A stretch of 64,000 bases of DNA, taken from NCBI RefSeq assembly GCF_030408855.1, contig NZ_CP047358.1, positions 1,984,001 through 2,048,000 on the forward strand. The letters are read 5' to 3'. The translations under genes and the position numbers were made by a program. A model generated the notes under the pieces. That model saw only the letters and a list, made by a program, of their open reading frames with translations, was not told where the DNA came from and did no database searches. This stretch comes from Corynebacterium glaucum. GTDB lineage: Bacteria > Actinomycetota > Actinomycetes > Mycobacteriales > Mycobacteriaceae. Each line of letters starts with the position of its first letter. Position 1 is the first letter of the stretch. Below, piece by piece: positions 56,650-64,000 of the stretch.

Positions 56650-58824
56650 CTAGAGCATGCAGGAAACGCAGCCCTCGACCTCGGTGCCTTCCAGCGCCAT
56701 TTGACGCAGGCGGATGTAGTACAAGGTCTTGATGCCCTTGCGCCATGCGTAAATCTGCGCGCGGTTGATGTCTCGGGTGGTCACGGTGTCCTTAAAGAAC
56801 AGCGTCAATGACAGGCCCTGGTCAACGTACTTCGTGGCCTCAGCGTACGTGTCGATGATTTTTTCGTACCCGATCTCGTACGCGTCCTTGAAGTATTCCG
56901 CGTTCTCGTTATCCATGTGGGGTGCCGGGTAGTACACGCGGCCGATCTTGCCTTCCTTGCGAATCTCGATCTTGGAGGCGATCGGGTGGATCGACGACGT
57001 GGAGTTGTTGATGTAGGAGATCGAGCCGGTCGGCGGCACCGCCTGCAGGTAGCGGTTGTAAATACCGTCGCGGGCGACTGCCTGCTTCAGCTCCTCCCAT
57101 TCCTCGGTGGTTGGGACTGCGATGTCGCTGGCGTCAAAAAGTGCCTTAACCCTCTCTGTCTTCGGCTGGAAGTCGGCGGGATCGTAGCGGTCGAAGAACG
57201 CGCCCGAGGCGTACTCGGAGTGCTCGAAGTCGGCAAACGCTTCACCTTTTTCAACGGCAATCTTGTGGGAGGCCTTCACACACTCGTACATCACGGCGGC
57301 GAAGTATGCGTTGGTGAAGTCCAGGCCTTCCTCAGAGCCGTACTCGATGTGCTCGCGACCGAGGTAGCCGTGCAGGTTCATCTGGCCCAGGCCAATCGCG
57401 TGGGAGGCATCGTTGCCTTCGCGCACAGACGGTACCGAGTGGATGGAGGTGGAATCAGCCACCGCGGTCAAACCGCGGATCGCGGTCTCAACAGTGCGGG
57501 AGAAGTTGTCTGAATCCATCGTCATCGCGATGTTCAGGGAACCGAGGTTGCACGAGATGTCGTGGCCGATCGTTTCGTACGTGAGATCGTCGTTGAGCTC
57601 GGAAGCCGAGTTCACCTGCAGGATCTCAGAGCACAAGTTAGACATGTTGATGCGGCCGGTCTTGACCGGGTTGGCCTTGTTCGCAGTGTCCTCAAACAGG
57701 ATGTACGGGTAGCCGGACTCGAACTGGATCTCTGCGATGGTCTGGAAGAACTGGCGCGCCTTGATTTTGGTCTTACGGATGCGCGGATCCTCCACCATTT
57801 CCGCGTACTTCTCGGTGATTGAGATGTCCGCGAACGGCTTACCGTAAACGCGCTCGACATCATACGGGGAGAACAGGTACATATCGTCGTTACGCTTCGC
57901 CAGCTCGAACGTGATGTCCGGGATGACCACGCCAAGGGAGAGCGTCTTAATGCGGATCTTCTCATCCGCGTTCTCGCGCTTGGTGTCTAAGAAGCGCATG
58001 ATGTCCGGGTGGTGCGCGTGGAGGTATACCGCGCCGGCGCCTTGGCGTGCCCCGAGCTGGTTGGCGTAGGAGAAGGAGTCTTCCAGAAGCTTCATCACGG
58101 GGATGACACCGGAGGACTGGTTCTCAATGTGCTTGATCGGGGCACCGGACTCGCGAATGTTCGACAGCAGCAGCGCGACACCGCCGCCGCGCTTCGAAAG
58201 CTGCAGCGAAGAGTTGATCGCACGACCGATGGACTCCATATTGTCCTCGATGCGCAAAAGGAAGCATGAGACGAGCTCGCCGCGCTGTGCCTTGCCCGCG
58301 TTCAGGAACGTCGGCGTGGCCGGCTGGAAGCGGCCGGTCATGATTTCGCCGACAAGCGCGGTGGCCAAATCCTCGTCGCCGTTTGCGAGGAAGAGGGCGG
58401 TCATGGAGACGCGGTCTTCGAAGCGCTCGAGGTAGCGCGAGCCGTCAAACGTCTTCAGCGTGTACGAGGTGTAGTACTTGTACGCGCCCAGGAACGTCTT
58501 GAAGCGGAACTTGTAGGAGTACGCGCGCTTAAAAGTGGACTTCACAAAGTCCCAGTCATACTTCTCGATCGTCTCCGGCTCGTAGTATTTGTTCTCCACC
58601 AGGTAATCCATCTTTTCTTCCAGGTCGTGGAAGTAGACGGTGTTCTGGTTGACGTGCTGGAGGAAGAACTGGTTGGCCGCCTCGCGATCCTTATCAAACT
58701 GGATCTGGCCGTTCTCGTCGTACAGGTTCAGCAGCGCGTTCAGCGCGTGGAAATCCAGCTGGTCTGCCTTGGTCGCAGGCTCTGGAACGTTCTTACCAAG
58801 GATCTCGGGCGCAGTGGTGGTCAC
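56650..58824 (-). CDS. nrdE: Ribonucleotide reductase class Ib alpha subunit
   Basis: The 724-residue catalytic subunit reduces NDPs to dNDPs. It carries the radical and redox cysteines in the NLCSEI and [10 protein letters not shown] regions, with the C-terminal CVSC redox pair (CVSCML end). [20 protein letters not shown] and [19 protein letters not shown] are family motifs. No N-terminal ATP-cone is seen, as expected for NrdE. GTG start. Last gene of nrdHIE. Confidence 0.96.
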   Translation of the reverse strand: MTTTAPEILGKNVPEPATKADQLDFHALNALLNLYDENGQIQFDKDREAANQFFLQHVNQNTVYFHDLEEKMDYLVENKYYEPETIEKYDWDFVKSTFKRAYSYKFRFKTFLGAYKYYTSYTLKTFDGSRYLERFEDRVSMTALFLANGDEDLATALVGEIMTGRFQPATPTFLNAGKAQRGELVSCFLLRIEDNMESIGRAINSSLQLSKRGGGVALLLSNIRESGAPIKHIENQSSGVIPVMKLLEDSFSYANQLGARQGAGAVYLHAHHPDIMRFLDTKRENADEKIRIKTLSLGVVIPDITFELAKRNDDMYLFSPYDVERVYGKPFADISITEKYAEMVEDPRIRKTKIKARQFFQTIAEIQFESGYPYILFEDTANKANPVKTGRINMSNLCSEILQVNSASELNDDLTYETIGHDISCNLGSLNIAMTMDSDNFSRTVETAIRGLTAVADSTSIHSVPSVREGNDASHAIGLGQMNLHGYLGREHIEYGSEEGLDFTNAYFAAVMYECVKASHKIAVEKGEAFADFEHSEYASGAFFDRYDPADFQPKTERVKALFDASDIAVPTTEEWEELKQAVARDGIYNRYLQAVPPTGSISYINNSTSSIHPIASKIEIRKEGKIGRVYYPAPHMDNENAEYFKDAYEIGYEKIIDTYAEATKYVDQGLSLTLFFKDTVTTRDINRAQIYAWRKGIKTLYYIRLRQMALEGTEVEGCVSCML

Positions 58825-58880
58825 GGTTAGGCCTTTCGGGCTTATGAAGCAGGGCGGAGGATAAGTAAGGTGAAGCTGAT

Positions 58881-59414
58881 TTAAACGGCGGCGTGTTTCT
58901 TTGCGTACTTCGCGCGGTACCGCGCCAAGCGCTCTGCGTTTTCATCGCGTACAGGGGCCTGTTCGACGTACGCCACGTCGTCCGCGTTGAGCGGGGCGAG
59001 CCCCAGACGTTCCGCGTGCTCAAGCAACTGGGAACGAACACGGGCGGCGTCGTCGCTCACCCCCATCAACTCGAAGCGGTAGAGGTACGGCACACCGCAC
59101 TTCGCAGAGATCACTTCGCCTGCACGGCAAAAGTCCGCGCCGAAGTTTGAGTTTCCAGCGGCGATCACGCCACGAATGAGACTGCGGTTGTGCTCGTTGT
59201 TCAGGAAGCGAATGACCTGCGGCGGCACGGGGCGAGAATTCTCATGTGTGAGCGATACCCCTCCCCCATAGGTCGGGCAGATCAGCACATAGGGTTCGTC
59301 GACAATCAGCTCCTCGCTGGTGCGATGGAGGGGGATGCGACGAGAGGGCAAGCCCACCTTTTCTACGAATCGTTTCGTGTTCTCGGTGGCGGAGGAAAAG
59401 TACACGACTAACAT
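58881..59414 (-). CDS. nrdI: Ribonucleotide reductase flavodoxin NrdI
   Basis: The flavodoxin-like partner delivers oxidant for Mn-tyrosyl radical assembly in Nrd[19 protein letters not shown] is the FMN phosphate loop; CPTYGGG and [15 protein letters not shown] hold the flavin. At 177 residues it is longer than usual because of a C-terminal extension of about 30 residues rich in Ala, Arg and Tyr. Confidence 0.94.
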   Translation of the reverse strand: MLVVYFSSATENTKRFVEKVGLPSRRIPLHRTSEELIVDEPYVLICPTYGGGVSLTHENSRPVPPQVIRFLNNEHNRSLIRGVIAAGNSNFGADFCRAGEVISAKCGVPYLYRFELMGVSDDAARVRSQLLEHAERLGLAPLNADDVAYVEQAPVRDENAERLARYRAKYAKKHAAV

Positions 59415-59508
59415 TGCCGCTCCCTTTTTCTAGCCCTTCTTCTAGTGCTGAGTTGTGTTGTGTTGTTTTTGCTGTGCTGTTTGTGGCAGATCTTGGAACT
59501 GCAGGCCG

Positions 59509-59736
59509 TTAGGCGGCAGCGAGACCGCGGATGCGGTCGGGGCGGAAGCCGGACCAGTGCTCACCATCGACCTCAACGACCGGTGCCTGCAGGTGCCCCA
59601 GAGCCATCACGTAATCGCGAGCAGAGTCGTCGAGCGAGATGTCAACGAGGTTGTAGTTAAGCCCGGCCTTGTCGAGCGCGCGGGTAGTTGCACGGCACTG
59701 CTGGCAAGCCGGCTTGGTGTAAACGGTGATAGACAT
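59509..59736 (-). CDS. nrdH: Glutaredoxin-like NrdH
   Basis: The 75-residue electron donor for NrdEF has the CQQC redox motif near residue 11 (TVYTKPACQQCRATTRAL) and ends SGFRPDRIRGLAA. The ATG at 59736 follows GAGG. First gene of the nrdHIE operon. Confidence 0.95.
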   Translation of the reverse strand: MSITVYTKPACQQCRATTRALDKAGLNYNLVDISLDDSARDYVMALGHLQAPVVEVDGEHWSGFRPDRIRGLAAA

Positions 59737-59821
59737 CCTCGTGCCTCTTTCTGCGCGGTGATCCCGCACGATTCGTTCCCAAACAATTATTGCGCCGAAT
59801 CCCCTCGGCGGCACACCAGAG

Positions 59822-59869
59822 ACACTATACCTTGGGTGAAACTACAGCAACTAACACTACATATAGTAG
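59822..59869 (-). promoter_or_regulatory. Two candidate NrdR boxes
   Basis: ACACTATACCTTGGGT (59822-59837, degenerate) and ACACTACATATAGTAG (59854-59869, good). Their starts are 32 bases apart, about three helical turns, the usual spacing for NrdR sites upstream of ribonucleotide reductase operons. Confidence 0.65.
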
Positions 59870-59933
59870 TTACATAGGTGGTATTCGCAGGATGGGGCAA
59901 TTGAATTACCCATATGTAGTCTCTGTTTCACAG

Positions 59934-59947
59934 GTTTTCCGGAAAAC
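59934..59947. repeat. 14-bp perfect palindrome upstream of nrdH
   Basis: GTTTTCCGGAAAAC, about 200 bases upstream of nrdH and 130 bases from the rpmJ stop. It resembles an operator, but matches no box I know in this group. The remainder of 59737-60019 shows no gene. Confidence 0.4.
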
Positions 59948-60019
59948 TGCTTACATCCGTGCAATTAATTTTTGCTTAGAGTTTCGTGCCAGCTCAAAGG
60001 CATGTCTTAAAAATGCCGA

Positions 60020-60062
60020 AATCCCGCCGTTTCCGGAGCAATATCCGAAAGCGACGGGATCT
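60020..60062 (-). terminator. Terminator of rpmJ
   Basis: On the minus strand ATCCCGTCGCTTTCGGA pairs with TCCGGAAACGGCGGGAT around a short loop, followed by TTCGG and then ATTTTT. Confidence 0.75.
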
Positions 60063-60078
60063 TAAGAGGGTCGAGCGA

Positions 60079-60201
60079 CTAGCCCTGGCGAGCCTTGAAG
60101 CGCGGATCCTTCTTGTTAATCACGTAGACCTTGCCGTGGCGGCGTACAACCTGAGCGCCCGGCTTGTTCTTCAGCGACCGAAGCGACTTGCGGACCTTCA
60201 T
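60079..60201 (-). CDS. rpmJ: Ribosomal protein L36, cysteine-free type
   Basis: The 40-residue protein begins [20 protein letters not shown] and ends [12 protein letters not shown], matching L36 of the large subunit. No Cys is present, so the zinc-binding set of classic L36 is lost. The bases upstream (AGGAGCG) give a good Shine-Dalgarno. It is too small for usual length filters but clear from sequence. Confidence 0.9.
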   Translation of the reverse strand: MKVRKSLRSLKNKPGAQVVRRHGKVYVINKKDPRFKARQG

Positions 60202-60332
60202 CGGGCGCTCCTTTCTTTAGCAGGTTTCTCAATCACAGCGACGTCCGGCGTTTCCACCGCGTCGCAACACGTCAGTACACACTACACGCCGCGCGCGTGG
60301 GAACCAAACCTTCGACCAAGACGCCTCGCGTG

Positions 60333-61715
60333 CTACCTCGCATACCGACGTTCCATTTCGCCAGCCACATCTTCCAAGCTCCGGCGCATCGTCTCGGGCA
60401 CGTGGCGGGTGACAAAGATCGCGGCCGCGATGCCGAAGATAGCGAATACCGCGAAAATTGCGGTGGCGGAGAAAGCGTCGACAAGCGGGAGGAAGAATTG
60501 TGCGACCACCCAGTTCATGCTCCACAACGCAAGCCCGGCAAGTCCCATCCCCAAACCGCGGATCTGCGGCGGCACCAGCTCGGATATAAGCAGCCACGTC
60601 GTGGGCGAGACTGCCGCTTGTTGCGATGCGATGAAGCCCGCCATGCACGCAAGTGCGACCCAAGCCAACGAGGCATTCTGCTCGGCTGCCCGGTACATCA
60701 GGGCGAGGGCCGCGAGGAACACTACGTTGCCGGTGAGCCCGATCAGCAGCAGCTTGCGCCGACCGATCTTGTCGATGACTTGGAGACCAATCCAGCACGC
60801 CACCACCGAAACTACTCCGATCACGATAGACGTGTACACGGCATTCTCAGTGGACAATCCGACCTTATTCATCATCGTCGGAGCGAAGTAGACGATCGCG
60901 TTCACGCCCGTGATCTGCTGCGTGATGCCCAGCAGGGCGGCGATGAGCACTGTTACGCGAAGCCAGCGGTGGCGGGTGAACTCCGCCCATTCATTGCTGT
61001 CCTGAGCCCGGCGCGCGACATCCTCCTTGTGCGCGATGTCGAGTTCGTCGTAAGTAATGCCCACCCTCGTAGCGACTGTGGTGGCCTCTTCCAACCGGCC
61101 GCGGCGCGCGAGCCACAGCGGGGTCTCGGGCAGCATGAGCATGCCGACGGCCAGCATGAGGCCGGGGACAGCCGCCGCTCCGAGCATCAGATGCCAATTT
61201 CCGGTCGGTGCGAGCAGCGAGTTGACCAGATATGCCAACAGCTGCCCCACGACGATGAGGAGCGTGTTCAGCGAAACGAGCCGTCCGCGCACCGCCGCGG
61301 GCACGACCTCCGCGATGTACATCGGAGTGACAATAGAAACTGCACCCACCGCAAAACCCAGAAGCGTGCGCGCGGCGGCGAGGGAGCCAACTCCCCCGGC
61401 AAGCGCGCACCACCCGGAACCGACGACGAAGATCACGCCGGAAAGAATGAGCGTGCGGCGCCTTCCCAACGCATCCGCCACCGCTCCGCCGGTCAGCGCA
61501 CCGATTGCGGCGCCAACTAGCAGCATCGAGGTGACAAATCCCTCTTGTGACGGTGTCATGCCGAACTCTGGGGTGATGAACAGCAATGCGCCGCTCATGA
61601 CACCGGTGTCGTACCCGAACAGCAATCCCCCGAGTGCCGCAGTTGCGGCCACGGTGCGAACATATCGGGTAGCTGCTGGAGTTACCCCCTGCACAGGCTG
61701 TGCGTTTGATCCCAT
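60333..61715 (-). CDS. Sugar-porter-family MFS transporter
   Basis: The 460-residue, 12-helix H+-coupled permease has [46 protein letters not shown] (PESPRxL motif) and [13 protein letters not shown], all sugar-porter signatures. It resembles myo-inositol/sugar porters such as IolT; the substrate is not certain. The ATG at 61715 gives the usual short N-terminus. Confidence 0.9.
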   Translation of the reverse strand: MGSNAQPVQGVTPAATRYVRTVAATAALGGLLFGYDTGVMSGALLFITPEFGMTPSQEGFVTSMLLVGAAIGALTGGAVADALGRRRTLILSGVIFVVGSGWCALAGGVGSLAAARTLLGFAVGAVSIVTPMYIAEVVPAAVRGRLVSLNTLLIVVGQLLAYLVNSLLAPTGNWHLMLGAAAVPGLMLAVGMLMLPETPLWLARRGRLEEATTVATRVGITYDELDIAHKEDVARRAQDSNEWAEFTRHRWLRVTVLIAALLGITQQITGVNAIVYFAPTMMNKVGLSTENAVYTSIVIGVVSVVACWIGLQVIDKIGRRKLLLIGLTGNVVFLAALALMYRAAEQNASLAWVALACMAGFIASQQAAVSPTTWLLISELVPPQIRGLGMGLAGLALWSMNWVVAQFFLPLVDAFSATAIFAVFAIFGIAAAIFVTRHVPETMRRSLEDVAGEMERRYAR

Positions 61716-61750
61716 GCAACTTAATATGCACACGGTATAGCATGTCTGTC

Positions 61751-62587
61751 ATGTCCGGAACATCCGAAAAGTTGCAGGCTGACATCATAAAGGCCCTGGG
61801 AGTCAAGCCCTTAATCGATCCAGTCGAAGAACTGCGCACCCGAGTCGACTTCCTAGTGAAGTACCTCGAGAAGACGCACGCATCCGGTTTTGTGCTTGGC
61901 ATTTCCGGCGGACAAGACTCGACGCTCGCCGGTCGTCTCGCCCAGCTTGCGGTCCACAAAGCTCGGGCTCAGGGCGCGAGGACGCGCTTCATTGCGGTGC
62001 GGTTGCCGCACGGTGAGCAAGCCGATGAGGACGACGCGCAGCTCGCGCTCCAGTTCATCCGCCCCGATGAAACGGTGACGGTGAACATCAAGGAACCCAC
62101 CAACGCGCTCAGCGCCGAGGTCGCCGGCGAGCTGGGCGATGCCAAACTCACCGACTTCAACAAGGGCAACGTCAAAGCGCGCATGCGCATGGTGGCGCAG
62201 TACGCCATCGCGGGTGAGCGCGGAATGCTGGTGATCGGCACCGACCACGCCGCGGAGAACCTCACCGGGTTCTTCACCAAGTTCGGCGACGGTGCCGCCG
62301 ACCTCATGCCGCTCGCCGGCCTGAATAAGCGACAGGGCGCCCAGATTCTCGAGCGGATGGGCGCGGACCGCCGCCTCTGGGAGAAAGTCCCCACCGCGGA
62401 CCTCGAGGATGACCGCCCAGCGCTTCCGGACGAGGAAGCACTCGGTGTCACCTACGCCGAAATCGACGATTACCTCGAAGGCAAGCAAGTTTCGGACGAG
62501 GCTCGCACCCGCCTCGAGCGCCTCTGGCGAAACGGCCAGCACAAGCGCCACCTCCCGCCGGGCCCCAACGACACGTGGTGGCGCTAG
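61751..62587 (+). CDS. nadE: Ammonia-dependent NAD+ synthetase
   Basis: The 278-residue enzyme makes NAD from nicotinate adenine dinucleotide, ATP and ammonia. [15 protein letters not shown] is the ATP-pyrophosphatase loop; [26 protein letters not shown] and [11 protein letters not shown] fit. There is no glutaminase domain. The ATG at 61751 lies ten bases after TATAGC (61736-61741), compatible with a leaderless mRNA; 61742 is the alternative start. Confidence 0.94.
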   Translation: MSGTSEKLQADIIKALGVKPLIDPVEELRTRVDFLVKYLEKTHASGFVLGISGGQDSTLAGRLAQLAVHKARAQGARTRFIAVRLPHGEQADEDDAQLALQFIRPDETVTVNIKEPTNALSAEVAGELGDAKLTDFNKGNVKARMRMVAQYAIAGERGMLVIGTDHAAENLTGFFTKFGDGAADLMPLAGLNKRQGAQILERMGADRRLWEKVPTADLEDDRPALPDEEALGVTYAEIDDYLEGKQVSDEARTRLERLWRNGQHKRHLPPGPNDTWWR

Positions 62588-62596
62588 CGTCCAGCG

Positions 62597-63355
62597 CTAC
62601 CCCACCACGTCAAGCGTCGCTTCAGCCGCCCGCACCAAGGCGGAGCCGTAGCTCGGCCCGTGGGTGTAAGCATGGACCGCGAGCGGGTGCATCTGGTGCG
62701 CGGGAATTCGAGCACGCCAATCGTCGTTAAGCAAGCCCTGCTCGAGGTAACCCTCCACGAATGCCTCCCAGTGGGGTGCCCCGAAAAGCTCGAGCATCGC
62801 AATGTCCGTGAGTGGGTGCCCGCCGTGCGCCGCAGGGTCAATGAACCGCGCGCGGTCCGTGCCAAAGAGCAGATTGCCGCTCCACAGATCACCATGGATG
62901 CGGGCCAGCGGTGCGTCCTCATCCTCAGCCAGGAGCGCTTCGCACGCTTGCTTAACGACGTCTAACCCACGCTCATCCAAGTTCCCCGCCGCAACGGCTT
63001 TGTCCGCGAAGGACAGGACTCGTTGGTGCACGTAGAAGTCAGCCCACCGCTGCGTGGGAATGCAGTCCTGCTGCGCGCGGCCGATATAGTTCGGGCCGTC
63101 CCAACCGTCGGCCGGGGCACCGAACGCCGCCGCGCCCATCGCGTGAATCGCCGCGAGCTCGCGGCCGCCTTGACGGGCAGCCTCCGCCGTTGGGCGGGTG
63201 CTGGCGACGCGCTCAATGGTCAGCGTATTCGCTGCGTCATCCACCTCGAACACCTCCACCACCGCGTCCGAACCTTCACGTAGCCAGCGCAGGTACGCCG
63301 CCTCCGCCGCGGCCGAGTGCGGGCCCGACCCGTGCTTGGTAAACCGTTCAGTCAT
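62597..63355 (-). CDS. Fructosamine kinase family protein
   Basis: The 252-residue kinase has LARIHGDLWSGNLLF (catalytic Asp; HGDxxxxN) and FIDPAAHGGHPLTDIAML, the DFD-like metal motif. It may phosphorylate protein-bound ketosamines for deglycation or act on a small sugar-amine. The ATG lies inside the end of the ogt gene (8-base overlap). Confidence 0.87.
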   Translation of the reverse strand: MTERFTKHGSGPHSAAAEAAYLRWLREGSDAVVEVFEVDDAANTLTIERVASTRPTAEAARQGGRELAAIHAMGAAAFGAPADGWDGPNYIGRAQQDCIPTQRWADFYVHQRVLSFADKAVAAGNLDERGLDVVKQACEALLAEDEDAPLARIHGDLWSGNLLFGTDRARFIDPAAHGGHPLTDIAMLELFGAPHWEAFVEGYLEQGLLNDDWRARIPAHQMHPLAVHAYTHGPSYGSALVRAAEATLDVVG

Positions 63356-63842
63356 TGCGTGCATCCACCTCTCGCTCGAGATCCAACAGGAATCGTTTCA
63401 TCTCAACACCCCCGGCGTAGTTGCCCATCGCCCCGTCCGCACGCACCACCCGGTGGCACGGCACCACGATCGGCAGCGGATTCTTCGCACACGCCGTGCC
63501 CGCCACTCGCGCAGCCCCCGGGATGCCCGCAGACTCGGCCAATTCGGCGTAGCTCACGGTTTGCGCGTAAGGGATCCGTCGTAAAGCAACCTGCGCCTTC
63601 TGGTAGGTGCCGGATGAGAACCGCCAATCCAGCGGGAGGTCAAACTCTTTCAGCTCGCCGGCAAAGTATTGGGCAATTTGCTTATCGACGCCCCCTTGCA
63701 CGCCCTCCCGAGCTTCCAACTCGCCCACAAGCGCCTCGAACTTTGCTAGGTCGAGCTCGATTTTCACCAAGCCGGTGTCGCTGCTGACGCTGAGCAACTC
63801 GCCCACCGGGGTGGTGTGGGTGCGGAAATGAAAAACGTCCAT
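63348..63842 (-). CDS. ogt: Methylated-DNA--protein-cysteine methyltransferase
   Basis: The 164-residue suicide repair protein removes O6-alkyl groups from guanine. The acceptor Cys lies in IVVPCHRVVRADGAMGNYAGG, and YAELAESAGIPGAARVAGTA is the DNA-binding helix-turn-helix with Arg finger. Coupled to the fructosamine kinase gene. One CGTCGATAAGC copy at 63680. Confidence 0.94.
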   Translation of the reverse strand: MDVFHFRTHTTPVGELLSVSSDTGLVKIELDLAKFEALVGELEAREGVQGGVDKQIAQYFAGELKEFDLPLDWRFSSGTYQKAQVALRRIPYAQTVSYAELAESAGIPGAARVAGTACAKNPLPIVVPCHRVVRADGAMGNYAGGVEMKRFLLDLEREVDARND

Positions 63843-63921
63843 CGGTGCACAAGCGTACGCCGACGGACTGTAGGTGGAGGTAGCGCGACAGTGCTCTAAC
63901 CTTGCCCCGGCTCTACAGTTG

Positions 63922-64000
63922 GTGGTCTCGTCGCATCGGGCGATCCGGCGTCGCCGTAGGTCGGCAGGGCCGGGCCCGGCTTCCTCGCGGCCGTTGCCGC
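63922..64000 (+). CDS. Possible 5' end of a plus-strand gene, cut by window edge
   Basis: From a GTG at 63922 the frame stays open to the window end (26 codons; basic, Arg-rich, VVSSHRAIRRR). CTACAGTT lies just upstream and could be a leaderless -10. It is the frame that would be divergent from ogt. Too short to be sure. Confidence 0.3.
   Translation, partial: MVSSHRAIRRRRRSAGPGPASSRPLP

Overview
The window reads as chromosomal DNA of a Corynebacterium or close relative. The bulk is GC-rich and carries the corynebacterial core set: CmrA-type mycolate reductase next to orn, the rhomboid-murI-MBL-rph-rdgB block, nrdHIE with a separate nrdF, a CtaG/CopD fusion, ettA, ssb with a long acidic tail, and a mycothiol-type DsbA protein. 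Several genes have no Shine-Dalgarno sequence and probably give leaderless mRNAs, which is common in this group. No species can be named from the sequence alone.

Layout. 1-6.5 kb: a surface-glycan cluster of two divergent groups, including a GT-B/GT-A fusion cut by the window edge, a GT4 enzyme, a WcbI-type protein and three more glycosyltransferase-like proteins. 6.5-18.5 kb: core genes (rpiB, a DsbA-like protein, pepN, a GntR regulator, metB, glbO, a thioesterase, ettA, ssb, ctaG-like). 18.58-21.3 kb: a tRNA-Arg followed by a pile-up of broken insertion sequences. These are a 0.43-kb transposase-less element with IS481-style ends, a truncated IS3-type element and a truncated IS481 element with an in-frame amber codon. 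21.4-30.2 kb: an AT-richer eight-gene minus-strand operon. 30.2-31 kb: an apparently empty junction. 31-64 kb: core genes again, including four tRNAs in total across the window, L,D-transpeptidase, pncA, pncB and nadE, rph/rdgB/murI, clpS, dinG, serB, ctaD, the ribonucleotide reductase genes, rpmJ, two MFS transporters and ogt.

The most interesting part is the operon at 21,368-30,208. It encodes a single-module NRPS (adenylation with an inserted oxidase domain, thiolation, thioesterase), which is the architecture of indigoidine synthetase, with a readable glutamine specificity code. Beside it lie a pseudouridine-5'-phosphate glycosidase homologue, a uracil phosphoribosyltransferase, an EamA exporter, a tautomerase, a nucleotide-binding oxidoreductase, a metallo-beta-lactamase-fold protein and a TrpF-fold protein that has lost its catalytic cysteine. 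The NRPS + PsuG + UPRT + exporter set matches the logic of the Streptomyces minimycin (C-nucleoside antibiotic)/indigoidine pathway, but the associated genes differ and no phosphatase is visible. I read it as a horizontally acquired, possibly new, C-nucleoside or indigoidine-derived pathway.

A second observation is an 11-base word, CGTCGATAAGC, found exactly 13 times on the two strands. It occurs in several reading frames and in intergenic DNA, but is absent from the foreign island. It behaves like a genome-wide signal rather than a coding by-product.
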